Shown piece by piece: positions 33,701-45,206 of a stretch of DNA of 64,000 bases. Under the pieces are notes generated by a model that saw only the letters and a list, made by a program, of their open reading frames with translations, was not told the origin of the DNA and ran no database searches. The DNA comes from Corallium rubrum. Lineage: Eukaryota > Cnidaria > Anthozoa > Scleralcyonacea > Coralliidae. Position 1 is the stretch's first letter. Each line of letters begins with the position of its first letter. The DNA is taken from contig OZ035997.1 of assembly GCA_964035015.1 (NCBI GenBank), positions 10,577,473 to 10,641,472 on the forward strand, given 5' to 3'. The translations under genes were made by a program, and so were the position numbers.

Positions 33701-36580
33701 TTTTCAAGCTACAAAATTTTCTGATCAGTAGATGGGAAATCCGAAAACAGCGTTGGATTCCCCGTAAAATTCTGCATCGATCAGTATGAACCTCACCTTT
33801 ACAATTTTAAATTGATTAATTTGACTCAAGTCCAAAGACAATTTTTCTGTTTACGCACGTTAAAGTGCATGGCGTATCAAAATATAGTGTTACACAGTCT
33901 TTTCACGCTACAAAATTTTCTGATCAGTAGATGGGAAATCCGAAAACAGCGTTAGATTCCCCGTAAAATTCTGCATCGATCAGTATGAAGCTCACCTTTA
34001 CAATTTTGAATTGATTGATTTGACTCAAGTCCAAACGCAATTTTTCTGTTTACGCGCTTTAAAGTGCATGACGTATCAAAATATAGTGTTGCACAGTCTT
34101 TTCAAGCTACAAAATTTTCTGATCAGTAGATGGGAAATCCGAAAACAGCGTTGGATTCCCCGTAAAATTCTGCATCGATCAGTATGAACCTCACCTTTAC
34201 AATTTTAAATTGATTAATTTGACTCAAGTCCAAAGACAATTTTTCTGTTTACGCACGTTAAAGTGCATGGCGTATCAAAATATAGTGTTACACAGTCTTT
34301 TCACGCTACAAAATTTTCTGATCAGTAGATGGGAAATCCGAAAACAGCGTTAGATTCCCCGTAAAATTCTGCATCGATCAGTATGAACCTCACCTTTACA
34401 ATTTTAAATTGATTGATTTGACTCAAGTGCAAAGACAATTTTTCTGTTTACGGGCGTTAAAGTGAATGACGTATCTAAATATAGTGCTACATAGTCTTTT
34501 CAGGCTACAAAATTTTCTGATCAGTAGATGGGAAATCCGAAAACAGCGTTGGATTCCCCGTAAAACTCTGCATCGATCAGTATGAAGCTCACCTTTACAA
34601 TTTTAAATTGATTGATTTGACTCACGTCCAAACACAATTTTACTGTTTACGCGCGTTAAAGTGCATGACGTATCAAAATATAGTGCGACACAGTCTTTTC
34701 ACGCTACAAAATTTTCTGATCAGTAGATGAGAAATCCGAAAACAGCGTTAGATTCCCCGTAAAATTCTGCATCGATCAGTATGAAGCTCACCTTTACAAT
34801 TTTGAATTGATTGATTTGACTCAAGTCCAAACGCAATTTTTCTGTTTACGCGCTTTAAAGTGCATGACGTATCAAAATATAGTGTTGCACAGTCTTTTCA
34901 AGCTACAAAATTTTCTGATCAGTAGATGGGAAATCCGAAAACAGCGTTGGATTCCCCGCAAAATTCTGCATCGATCAGTATGAACCTCACCTTTACAATT
35001 TTAAATTGATTAATTTGACTCAAGTCCAAAGACAATTTTTCTGTTTACGCACGTTAAAGTGCATGGCGTATCAAAATATAGTGTTACACAGTCTTTTCAC
35101 GCTACAAAATTTTCTGATCAGTAGATGGGAAATCCGAAAACAGCGTTGGATTCCCCGTAAAACTCTGCATCGATCAGTATGAAGCTCACCTTTACAATTT
35201 TAAATTGATATATTTGACTCACGTCCAAACACAATTTTACTGTTTACGCGCGTTAAAGTGCATGACGTATCAAAATATAGTGCGACACAGTCTTTTCACG
35301 CTACAAAATTTTCTGATCAGTAGATGAGAAATCCGAAAACAGCGTTAGATTCCCCGTAAAATTCTGCATCGATCAGTATGAACCTCACCTTTACAATTTT
35401 AAATTGATTGATTTGACTCAAGTCCAAAGACAATTTTTCTGTTTACGGGCGTTAAAGTGAATGACGTATCTAAATATAGTGCTACATAGTCTTTTCAGGC
35501 TACAAAATTTTCTGATCAGTAGATAGGAAATCCGAAAACAGCGTTAGATTCCCCGTAAAATTCTGCATCGATCAGTATGAAGCTCACCTTTACAATTTTA
35601 AATTGATTGATTTGACTCAAGTCCAAACGCAATTTTTCTGTTTACGCGCTTTAAAGTGCATGACGTATCAAAATATAGTGTTGCACAGTCTTTTCAAGCT
35701 ACAAAATTTTCTGTTTGGTAGATGGGAAATCCGAAAACAGCGTTGGATTGCCCGTAAAATTCTGCATCGATCAGTATGAACCTCACCTTTACAATTTTAA
35801 ATTGATTGATTTGACTCAAGTCCAAAGACAATTTTTCTGTTTACGCACGTTAAAGTGCATGACGTATCAAAATATAGTGTTACACAGTCTTTTCACGCTA
35901 CAAAATTTTCTGATCAGTAGATGGGAAATCCGAAAACAGCGTTAGATTCCCCGTAAAATTCTGCATCGATCAGTATGAAGCTCACCTTTACAATTTTAAA
36001 TTGATTGATTTGACTCAAGTCCAAACGCAATTTTTCTGTTTACGCGCTTTAAAGTGCATGACGTATCAAAATATAGTGTTGCACAGTCTTTTCAAGGTAC
36101 AAAATTTTCTGTTTGGTAGATGGGAAATCCGAAAACAGCGTTGGATTCCCCGTAAAATTCTGCATCGATCTGTATGAACCTCACCTTTACAATTTTAAAT
36201 TGGTTGATTTGACTAAAGTCCAAAGACAATTTTTCTGTTTACGGGCGTTAAAGTGAATGACGTATCTAAATATAGTGCTACATAGTCTTTTCAGGCTACA
36301 AAATTTTCTGATCAGTAGATGGGAAATCCGAAAACAGCGTTAGATTGCCCGTAAAATTCTGCATCGATCAGTATGAACCTCACCTTTACAATTTAAAATT
36401 GATAGATTTGACTCAAGTCCAAAGACAATTTTTCTGTTTACGCGCGTTAAAGTGCATGACGTATCTAAATATAGTGCTACTCAGTCTTTTTAAGCTACAG
36501 AATGTTCTGATCGGTAGATGGGAAATGCGAAAAGACCGTTGAATTTCCGATAAATTTCTGCATCTGCCAGTATGAAAATC
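27752..36580 (+). repeat. 199-bp satellite array, left (about 44 units)
   Basis: Successive GATGGGAAATCCGAAAACAG motifs are spaced 199 bp apart (27762, 27961, 28160 and so on to 36517). Unit variants are ordered: a variant with GATATATTTGACTCG recurs at 30431, 31426 and 33416, that is 995 and 1,990 bp apart, revealing a 5-unit higher-order repeat. Most units carry TTGACTCAAG (AP-1-like) and ATGACGTAT (CRE-like). The last units, near 36300-36580, are the most divergent. Because 199 is not a multiple of three, no long frame is maintained. Confidence 0.95.
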
Positions 36581-38589
36581 TCCTTGTGATGACCAATGAC
36601 CAATGAACACACGCATAGCAAACGGGGTATTATAACCTTTTGTTTCAAAATATTTTTCTATAAAAATATATTCTAGATCTATGTCGCTTGAATTCTGCAC
36701 TGTACTTTGTATTGTTTCGTATTAAAATCGCTTCAGATTGTCTCTGAGTATTTTGTACTTTTTAATAAACGATTATGTGCACCCTGTTGGCCTTGCACTG
36801 TTCCGTGCATAGGCCACAACTCAGCCACGAAATAGGCTATGCATACTTACAGGCTAGGCCAAGCGGCCATCAGAGGCCGTGGAAGCGGTGGACATTGGGG
36901 GCATATGCCCCCCCCCCCCCCCACGTTTCTCAAAATTGGAAAATGTGCCCTTTTTCTCAAATAAAAATTCGCTTTTTATAAATGTTGCATGTGGTGGTTA
37001 AATTTAACTGCGGTATATTGTCTATCCCGGGAAGAATTAATGTACCCTTTTCGATTCATAGAAGTATGACATTGCTATTTGCTGTATAGAAAAGAGTTAC
37101 TGCGTCGCGTTTGTCTGAGCGTTGACGTAAAAGAGTTATTTGTAAAATATGATATAATGTAAATTTCCAGCACATTGGGGCTAATTGAAGTATTCTATTT
37201 CGAAAAGAAATGCCTCTGACCAAGAAATTATGCAATTATTTTGAAAATAACCAAGGTGCCCGTTTTTGGCGGTGCCCCCCCCTCCCCCTCCCACTTCTCA
37301 GGCGGCCTCCCATTAATCAGTACAGCTCGAGTGAACGCCTGAGCAGGTGTCTTGTTTTTCATATTTTTTACTGAAACCTTGCCCGTTATTTTCTCATGGT
37401 TATCAGATTGTACTGGTTTTATTTTAGTTCGATTATCACTTATATATAGTTTTCGAGCTATTAATTTTAATACGTTGATTTTTCTATCATTGTTAAACAG
37501 AAACGATTTCAAAATCTGAAATAAGATCATTTTCACTACGTCCATGCATGTAAAAAGAATATTATTTTACAATCATACAGAGCGTAAATTATTGTTTTCT
37601 TTTTTGTTCATGAGCTTTGAAATTATATATTGAAACCATTACTGGTCGCTTTAGTCTTTGGGAGTATCATTTTTTTTTGCTGTGTATATGGGACGACTGG
37701 AGCATGATACAAGTTTTTTTTATTGATTGAATATTTTCGAATAAAGATTTGTTTTTTTTGCTTTATCTCGACAGTCCGATTTTACTGCACTATATTTACT
37801 TCGGTTTGATGACAGAAGCCATTAATGAGAACTACATGAGACGGGGGCGTTATAATATTTTAAGAAAAACTAATCGGATGCTTATTTGAAAGAGAGGGTA
37901 TGTGATTTTGTCATGATTTCCTGATTTTTCTCTCGATTTTTTTATTCGATATTTAATTTGTGATTTTTTTGTTATTTTCTGAAGATTTACGTGATTTAAA
38001 TCAGTGATTGGCCCATCGTGTAAAAGCGTGTGAGGAGTTTGTTGCGTTGATGTATTTCTATAGTTAAATATACTGTCTTGATAGGTAATAAAGAATTTTT
38101 TTTTTGTTATAAATTTTGTTTTTTGGCATGGTTTGTATTTATTGTAAAAACTATTCTTCCCTGTCAAATAAAATTGTTTTACCTGATATTTAATTAGTTG
38201 CCATCGTTGCTTGTTTTTATCATTAGCTATAGGTAGAATAAATGCTAAGGAAGTGTGTCGTATCGAGAAAATTTTATTCGTCTCGGTAAAAATCGGAATG
38301 TCAAATAATATGGGAACAATAGCATATTAAACACCTTAATTTTGCGGAATAGTGGTACAACTCTGAAATATTTTATTAAAATATCGATATTTCGAAATAT
38401 TTAAAAAAAAAATTTAATCGGAAAAAAACAACATTGCACAGATTTGCAATACGCGTAAATCAATGGTTGGTTTGTCCTTCTGCGGAAGCCGCTAGATGCA
38501 GTTTGTGTGGTATACAATACAAAAACAAATATTTGAATAATTTGATCCGGAACATTGTTTCCATTACTTGGGGGTGTTGCTAAATTTAA
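36581..38589. other. Central non-coding core of giant element
   Basis: About 2 kb of AT-rich DNA separates the two opposed arrays. A GC-richer remnant with C-runs at 36860-37320 (GGGGGCATATGCCCCC; GGTGCCCCCCCCTCC) looks like an old nested hAT-type insertion. Open frames are short and show no transposase motif. Confidence 0.6.
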
Positions 38590-40849
38590 AGCTTCATACT
38601 GATCGATGCATAATTTTACGGGGAATCTAACGCTGTTTTCGGATTTCCCATCTACTGATCAGAAAATTTTGTAGCGTGAAGAGACTATGTAGCACTATAT
38701 TTACATACGTCATTCACTTTAACGCCCGTAAACAGAAAAATTGCGTTTGGACTTGAGTCAAATCAATCAATTTAAAATTGTAAAGGTGAGCTTCATACTG
38801 ATCGATGCAGAATTTTACGGGGAATCCAACGCTGTTTTCGGATTTCCCATCTACCAATCAGAAAATTTTGTAGCTTGAAAAGACTGTGTAAAACTATATT
38901 TTGATACGTCATGCACTTTAAAGCGCGTAAACAGTAAAATTGCGTTTGGACTTGAGTCAAATCAATTAATTTAAAATTGTAAAGGTAAGCTTCACACTGA
39001 TCGATGCAGAATTTTACGGGGAATCTAACGCTGTTTTCGGATTTCCCATCTACTGATCAGAAAATTTTGTAGCTTGAAAAGACTGTGTAACACCATATTT
39101 TGATACGTCATGCACTTTAAAGCGCGTAAACAGAAAAATTGCGTTTCGACTTGAGTCAAATCAATCAATTTAAAATTGTAAAGGTAAGCTTCACACTGAT
39201 CGATGCAGAATTTTACGGGGAATCTAACGCTGTTTTCGGATTTCGCATCTACTGATTAGAAAATTTTGTAGCGTGAAAAGACTGAGTCGCACTATATTTT
39301 GATACGTCATGCACTTTAACGCGCGTAAACAGTAAAATTGTGTTTGGACGTGAGACAAATCAATCAATTTAAAATTGTAAAGGTGAGCTTCATACTGATC
39401 GATGCAAAATTTTACGGGGAATCCAACGCTGTTTTCGGATTTCCCATCTACCGATCAGAAAATTTTGTAGCTTGAAAAGACTGTGCAACACTATATTTTG
39501 ATACGTCATGCACTTTAAAGCCCGTAAACAGAAAAATTGCGTTTGGACTTGAGTCAAATCAATCAATTTAAAATTGTAAAGGTGAGCTTCATACTGATCG
39601 ATGCAGAATTTTACGGGCAATCCAACGCTGTTTTCGGATTTCCCATCTACCAATCAGAAAATTTTGTAGCTTGAAAAGACTGTGTAACACTATATTTTGA
39701 TACGTCATGCACTTTAAAGCGCGTAAACAGAAAAATTGCGTTTGGACTTGAGTCAAATCAATCAATTTAAAATTGTAAAGGTGAGCTTCATACTGATCGA
39801 TGCAGAATTTTACGGGGAATCCAACGCTGTTTTCGGGTTTCCCATCTACCGATCAGAAAATTTTGTAGCTTGAAAAGACTGTGCAACACTATATTTTGAT
39901 ACGTCATGCACTTTAAAGCCCGTAAACAGAAAAATTGCGTTTGGACTTGAGTCAAATCAATCAATTTAAAATTGTAAAGGTGAGCTTCATACTGATCGAT
40001 GCAGAATTTTACGGGCAATCCAACGCTGTTTTCGGATTTCCCATCTACCAATCAGAAAATTTTGTAGCTTGAAAAGACTGTGTAACACTATATTTTGATA
40101 CGTCATGCACTTTAAAGCGCGTAAACAGAAAAATTGCGTTTGGACTTGAGTCAAATCAATCAATTTAAAATTGTAAAGGTGAGCTTCATACTGATCGATG
40201 CAGAATTTTACGGGGAATCCAACGCTGTTTTCGGATTTCCCATCTACCGATCAGAAAATTTTGTAGCTTGAAAAGACTGTGCAACACTATATTTTGATAC
40301 GTCATGCACTTTAAAGCCCGTAAACAGAAAAATTGCGTTTGGACTTGAGTCAAATCAATCAATTTAAAATTGTAAAGGTGAGCTTCATACTGATCGATGC
40401 AGAATTTTACGGGGAATCCAACGCTGTTTTCGGATTTCCCATCTACCAATCAGAAAATTTTGTAGCTTGAAAAGACTGTGTAACACTATATTTTGATACG
40501 TCATGCACTTTAAAGCGCGTAAACAGAAAAATTGCGTTGGGACTTGAGTCAAATCAATCAATTTAAAATTGTAAAGGTAAGCTTCACACTGATCGATGCA
40601 GAATTTTACGGGGAATCTAACGCTGTTTTCGGATTTCCCATCTACTGATCAGAAAATTTTGTAGCGTGAAAAGACTGTGTCGCACTATATTTTGATACGT
40701 CATGCACTTTAACGCGCGTAAACAGTAAAATTGTGTTTGGACGTGAGTCAAATCAATCAATTTAAAATTGTAAAGGTGAGCTTCATACTGATCGATGCAG
40801 AATTTTACGGGGAATCTAACGCTGTTTTCGGATTTCCCATCTACCTATC
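38590..40849 (-). repeat. 199-bp satellite array, right (about 11 units, inverted)
   Basis: The same unit in reverse orientation: CTGTTTTCGGATTTCCCATC recurs every 199 bp from about 38630 to 40830. A 398-bp (two-unit) period is visible at 39390-40450, where alternating ACCGATCAG and ACCAATCAG variants repeat three times. The outermost unit carries the same ACCTATCAG variant as the outermost left unit. Confidence 0.95.
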
Positions 40850-41191
40850 AGAAAACATTGTAGCGAGAAATTACTGCTCGGCTGTCAGACTAATAGTTTG
40901 TTATTAATTCGAAAGAGAATATATTAAAGTCTAGCAATCTTAAAACATAAGTTTACTTGAAGAAGTATTGTTTATATGCACGTAAATGTCTTAAATTATC
41001 GATTGTGAGTTATTATTTTTTGTTAAAGTTGGATTGAACAAGTTAAAAGACCGGCGAAACCGATTATTCTGCGAAGCCGACTGCTGCTCGAGCGCTCCCC
41101 CCTGGAAGCGTCATCGCGAAATTGAATTGGCAGCTATCTTAATTGGCAGTGAATTGGCAGCTGGCGAATTGGCAGCTAACTTCACGGGGTT
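40850..41191 (-). repeat. Right terminal inverted repeat of giant element
   Basis: Reverse complement of the left TIR with about three differences: a G-run longer by one, CTTTC for CTCCTTC, and TTTCTCG for TTTGTCG. Confidence 0.9.
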
Positions 41192-42494
41192 TCACGAACC
41201 GCGGCTACGATCGATGATGATTCGATGAATCTGTCGAAATACGTTCTCCCGTTTATAGTCCCGTGGAAGCTCAAATTAAGGATCCAAACATGTTACTAAG
41301 CCAAATACGTATATGCCTTGTCTCTTTGGAAAGAATCTTTCATTTTGTCAGGTTTAATTCTCATAAAGATGTTTTTATTTTGCTCCGCTCCTCTTGAAAA
41401 TTCAACATGAAAACATGGGAGAATGAGCATGAAATTATCTGCGCAGCGCAGTAGGCGTCGAAGCGTTAAACCAATCAGAGGCAAGTTTCAAACGGCTTGT
41501 CCACTGACCTATATATATATAACTGGACTGCGGGTGCTGGCCAAAAATGTGTCCCCATTTTCACTTTCAAAATGGCGGCATTTATGGGTCCTTCTGCTAA
41601 TTGTAGCGACCACTGACATGTACTTATCGTAGGCAAAAAGAATGTTTATGTAAATACAAAGCGATTTTCTTACTTTATTAATTAATAAATCGTTCCTATG
41701 CGAGGGCTTCCTTAGAGTTGAATAAAATCATCTGGCGTTAGCCAGAATAAAATACTAAACACCAATTCGGACAGGAAAGAGTTGGAAAACAATTGTTCTT
41801 GTGAAGGCTTCCCGAAGAGGTGAATAAAATCGTCTGGCCTTATTAGCCAGAACAAAATACTAAAGAGTAAAGAGCAATAAATTCGGACAGGAAAGAGTTA
41901 ATGCCTGCAGGTTGGTCATTGTTAATTTCTTGTCGAACGACTCAATAGGCCTGCTGGATTATTTGTCTGACCAAATCACCAAATAGGAATATCGCCTCCC
42001 ATGTATATGCCTCGTTTCTTTTCGATTTTCTCGTGATCTTCAGCGGTTCTTTATAGAGCTGGCAACTTCATAAAACGAAAGGTTTGTAGATTTCCATGAC
42101 CATGTGTATTTTGACAGTCTTGTTTATTTTATTGCCAAGTGTTCGTGCGGTACCGCCGGCCGGCACGTCTTTAATTCAGACTGCTAGAAAGCTACAACAG
42201 TAATTGTCTAGGAATATTATTATTGTAGTTCAGAACTACAATAAGACTCTTATCACGAAAACATCCCGTGCCGTTCAGCAAATATTTTGTTTACACAAAC
42301 TCGAGACCAGGACGATATTTAATGATGATTTAATAATATTTTCAAATGGCAGATTACATGGGATAACCAGCAACCTGAAAAACTTGAGATTACAAATTGG
42401 TTAAAATAATTATACTATTTACAAGCTAAGAAGTTATAAAATTTAATAATACTTGTAGCTATTGGTATATTAGTTTATGGCTAGATTAAGCACA

Positions 42495-43370
42495 TTAGTT
42501 AGAGTGGGTCGACTTTATTGTATCCCATTTGTTGACACAATATGGAATAAAGCTGTTTTTAAAACGTTCTGTCCTACATTTGAAAAGTGGATACTTTCGT
42601 GGATTCCTAAGATGGTCTTTATTGTTAACAGGATCAGGGAGTAGTTCGTGTAATTTGTTATCGTGGCTTAAAACAGATTTATACAAGGATAAGCATTGGT
42701 TCTCTCTTCGTTCTTGGAGTGTAATTAATCGCGATTGACCAAGAGAAGCAGTGTATGAGAGATGAGGATACACAATCTTTAGCGCTCTTTTTTGAACGTG
42801 TTCAATTTGATCGGATAAAGTTGAGGGAAGTGAAGTATGCCAAACCTGGCATGCACATTCCAAGACAGGTCGGATAAAAGTGCAGAAAATGGTTAATAGA
42901 TTTGCAACCGAGACACCATTTCGCTTCAAAATTCGAAGAGCATATAATCGTTTACTTGCTTTGGCACATATGTTATCAACATGAATATTCCATGTTAGGT
43001 CGCTTGTGATAGTTATTCCCAAAAGCTTAAATGATTTTACTATATCAAGTGGGATGTTATTGATAGTGAGTTGGTCAGGTATTACCGGGGTCTTCAGAAA
43101 GGATACACGAAATTCTTTCGTCTTCTTAACGTTAAGACGCATGTTATTAGTTTCTGTCCAGGTATTGACGTTATTGAGGACCGTTTGTAGCGTAGCATTA
43201 TTAGTTGACCTGGAAATAATTTCATATGCAGTACAATCGTCGACATACTTATATAATGGTAGGGTAGTTGTAAGGTCGTTTATCATTATAAGGAAGAAGA
43301 AAGGAGCAAGTATAGTTCCTTGTGGAACACCGGCGTTGATTTCTTTCCAATCAGATTTTAATTTACGCAT
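42495..43370 (-). pseudogene. LINE B reverse transcriptase, C-terminal part
   Basis: RT motifs are clear: INAGVPQGTILAPFFFLIMI, then KYVDDCTAYE with the catalytic YVDD, and the thumb region SFKLLGITITSDLTWNIHVD. The C-terminal domain contains RKYPLFKCRTERFKNSFIPY. The frame is open for 291 codons. It joins the preceding RT segment by a one-base shift. Confidence 0.8.
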
Positions 43371-43393
43371 CTTTACCCGGAAATGACGGTGTT

Positions 43394-43777
43394 CTAAAAA
43401 ATTTGCGCACCAGTCATTAGAATATTGGGAACATTAAAATTCAATAGTTTTGCCAGGAGAATATTATGATCAACTCGATCAAAAGCTTTGGAAAAGTCGA
43501 TCATACAGGATCTTATGGTGTTGCCAGGTGTTTCTAATGCAGCTAGCCAATGATGGATGAGGTGAATTAGTGCATGTGTTGTTGAACTATTCTTGATATT
43601 TCCATACTGATAGTGGTCTATATGCGGCCAAACATACTGACTCAGCCAACGGAAAACAAAGCGTTCCAATATTTTACTTAGAACAGAAGTAAGTGATATA
43701 GGTCTTAAGTCTTCGTCGACAGATTTTGGTTTGGGAATTTTAGGTATTGCTAAAACATCAGCACTTTTCCAGTTTGG
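43394..43777 (-). pseudogene. LINE B reverse transcriptase, central part
   Basis: Reads from about KSADVLAIPKIPKPKS through KILERFVFRWLSQYV to DFSKAFDRVDHNILL, the RT motif A with its catalytic aspartate. Its upstream edge is the SINE trimer insertion. Confidence 0.75.
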
Positions 43778-43946
43778 TCTTAAAATGTATATATTCTACA
43801 CTCGAATTTTCCGTCACCCTAAGTCCTTATAGAACATGCTATGTAATCGAGTGAAATGCCCAATATCATTTATAATATACCCAATTCTCTCCTGGCATTA
43901 CCACCTTATTATATATACAGAACTCGCGATCAAGCTCTCGGCAACG

Positions 43947-44018
43947 GCCTCCGTGGCTCAGTGGTCAGAGCATTGCACTAGAATCGCAAGGTCGTGGGTT
44001 CAATTCCTGCCGGAGGGC
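43947..44018 (+). tRNA. tRNA-like (AGA anticodon position), SINE copy 1
   Basis: The A box TGGCTCAGTGG and B box GGTTCAATTCC are close to the RNA polymerase III consensus. The acceptor stem pairs CCTCCG with CGGAGG, the D stem GCTC/GAGC, the anticodon stem TTGC/GCAA, and the loop CTAGAAT places AGA at the anticodon. No serine-type long variable arm is present, so it is probably a SINE head rather than a functional tRNA-Ser. Confidence 0.4.
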
Positions 44019-44225
44019 CTGTGTAGTTGCATTTTTCGCAACCGCTCCCGGTTTGGTCTTAAAATGTATATATTCTACACTCGAATTTTCCGTCACCCTA
44101 AGTCCTTATAGAACATGCTATGTAATCGAGTGAAATGCCCAATATCATTTATAATATACCCAATTCTCTCCTGGCATTACCACCTTATTATATATACAGA
44201 ACTCGCGATCAAGCTCTCGGCAACG

Positions 44226-44297
44226 GCCTCCGTGGCTCAGTGGTCAGAGCATTGCACTAGAATCGCAAGGTCGTGGGTTCAATTCCTGCCGGAGGGC
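44226..44297 (+). tRNA. tRNA-like, SINE copy 2
   Basis: Identical to the copy at 43947-44018, displaced by 279 bp. Confidence 0.4.
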
Positions 44298-44504
44298 CTG
44301 TGTAGTTGCATTTTTCGCAACTGCTCCCGGTTTGGTCTTAAAATGTATATATTCTACACTCGAATTTTCCGTCACCCTAAGTCCTTATAGAACATGCTAT
44401 GTAATCGAGTGAAATGCCCAATATCATTTATAATATACCCAATTCTCTCCTGGCATTACCACCTTATTATATATACAGAACTCGCGATCAAGCTCTCGGC
44501 AACG

Positions 44505-44576
44505 GCCTCCGTGGCTCAGTGGTCAGAGCATTGCACTAGAATCGCAAGGTCGTGGGTTCAATTCCTGCCGGAGGGC
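44505..44576 (+). tRNA. tRNA-like, SINE copy 3
   Basis: Identical to the copy at 43947-44018, displaced by 558 bp. Confidence 0.4.
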
Positions 44577-44689
44577 CTGTGTAGTTGCATTTTTCGCAAC
44601 TGCTCCCGGTTTGGTCTTAAAATGTATATATTCTACACTCGAATTTTCCGTCACCCTAAGTCCTTATAGAACATGCTATGTAATCGAGT

Positions 44690-45169
44690 GAAATGCCCAA
44701 TATCATTTGGAAGAAAGCCTTGGGCGATTGTAGAGTTGAATATGGAGGAAATGGGATCACTGATGAGGGGCGCGCAAGTTTTAAGGAGCCAATTAGGTAT
44801 CTCATCTGGCCCGGAGGATTTCTGAGTATTTATTTGGGACAGTTCATATTCGGCTTGTTGTGACGTGATGATAAATTCATCCCGAATTGTAAGGACTGGT
44901 AATCTGGTAAATTTCAGTGGCGGGATATCTTTCGTAACTTTACAGAAAGATTCAGCAATCGTATCAGCCAATTCAACACCTCGCTTGAAAACTCCATTAT
45001 GAAAAAGGCTGGACACGCCAGGAGATTTAGCAAAACCTGCTAGTTGTTTGATATTTGACCACCATTTCTTTGGGTTAGTATCTTGAGTATTTAAAATTCT
45101 TTTAGTAAAATAAGTGCGACGTGCATTTTTACACAATTTGTTGACTTTGTTGCGATAGAAAGTATACAT
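44690..45169 (-). pseudogene. LINE B reverse transcriptase, N-terminal part
   Basis: Reads MYTFYRNKVNKLCKNARR, KKWWSNIKQLAGF, and QKSSGPDEIPNWLLKTCAPL (RT motif 1 region), ending at QGFLPN where the SINE trimer begins. The remaining codons down to 44651 are insertion sequence. Confidence 0.75.
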
Positions 45170-45206
45170 TTGAGTATGGCCAATTAGCCATGCACGCTGT
45201 CGTTTA

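Larger units (their letters stand above)
27413..41191. mobile_element. Giant foldback element with inverted 199-bp satellite arrays (13,779 bp)
   Basis: The element is flanked by a perfect 8-bp duplication TCACGAAC at 27405-27412 and 41192-41199. The ends AACCCCGTGAAGTTAGCTGC are inverted, and the ~340-bp terminal repeats differ at about three positions. Inside, a 199-bp unit is tandemly repeated about 44 times in the left half and about 11 times, inverted, in the right half. A central ~2 kb carries no recognisable gene. Long TIRs plus an 8-bp duplication would fit a Mutator-like (MULE) element, but the superfamily is not assigned. It is non-autonomous and recently moved, judging by the TIR identity. 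A small relative is at 49692-49838. Confidence 0.9.
43778..44707 (+). repeat. Tandem trimer of a 279-bp tRNA-derived SINE unit
   Basis: TCTTAAAATGTATATATTCT starts units at 43778, 44057 and 44336, exactly 279 bp apart, with a partial fourth unit from 44615 to about 44707. The copies differ by one base (AACCGCTCCC against AACTGCTCCC). Each holds a tRNA-like sequence. The block interrupts LINE B within its RT at the codons for FLPN/WKS. Since 279 is 3x93, each unit shows the same 91-codon open frame, which is not a gene. Confidence 0.88.

Noticed and set aside
35715..36542. Repeated 65-87 codon open frames in the satellite (also 39390-40449, minus)
   Set aside because: The unit is 199 bp, not a multiple of three, so these are chance openings in particular variants; they have no family features.
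27752..36580. CRISPR-like array
   Set aside because: The 199-bp units are contiguous tandem repeats without unique spacers, in eukaryotic DNA.
42024..42054. Possible fifth hammerhead (GTTTC ... TCTTCAG, minus strand)
   Set aside because: The would-be stem II does not pair cleanly and no stem I or III is visible.
43836..44669. Three identical 91-codon open frames
   Set aside because: They arise because the 279-bp SINE unit is a multiple of three; they run through the tRNA-like sequence and its flanks.
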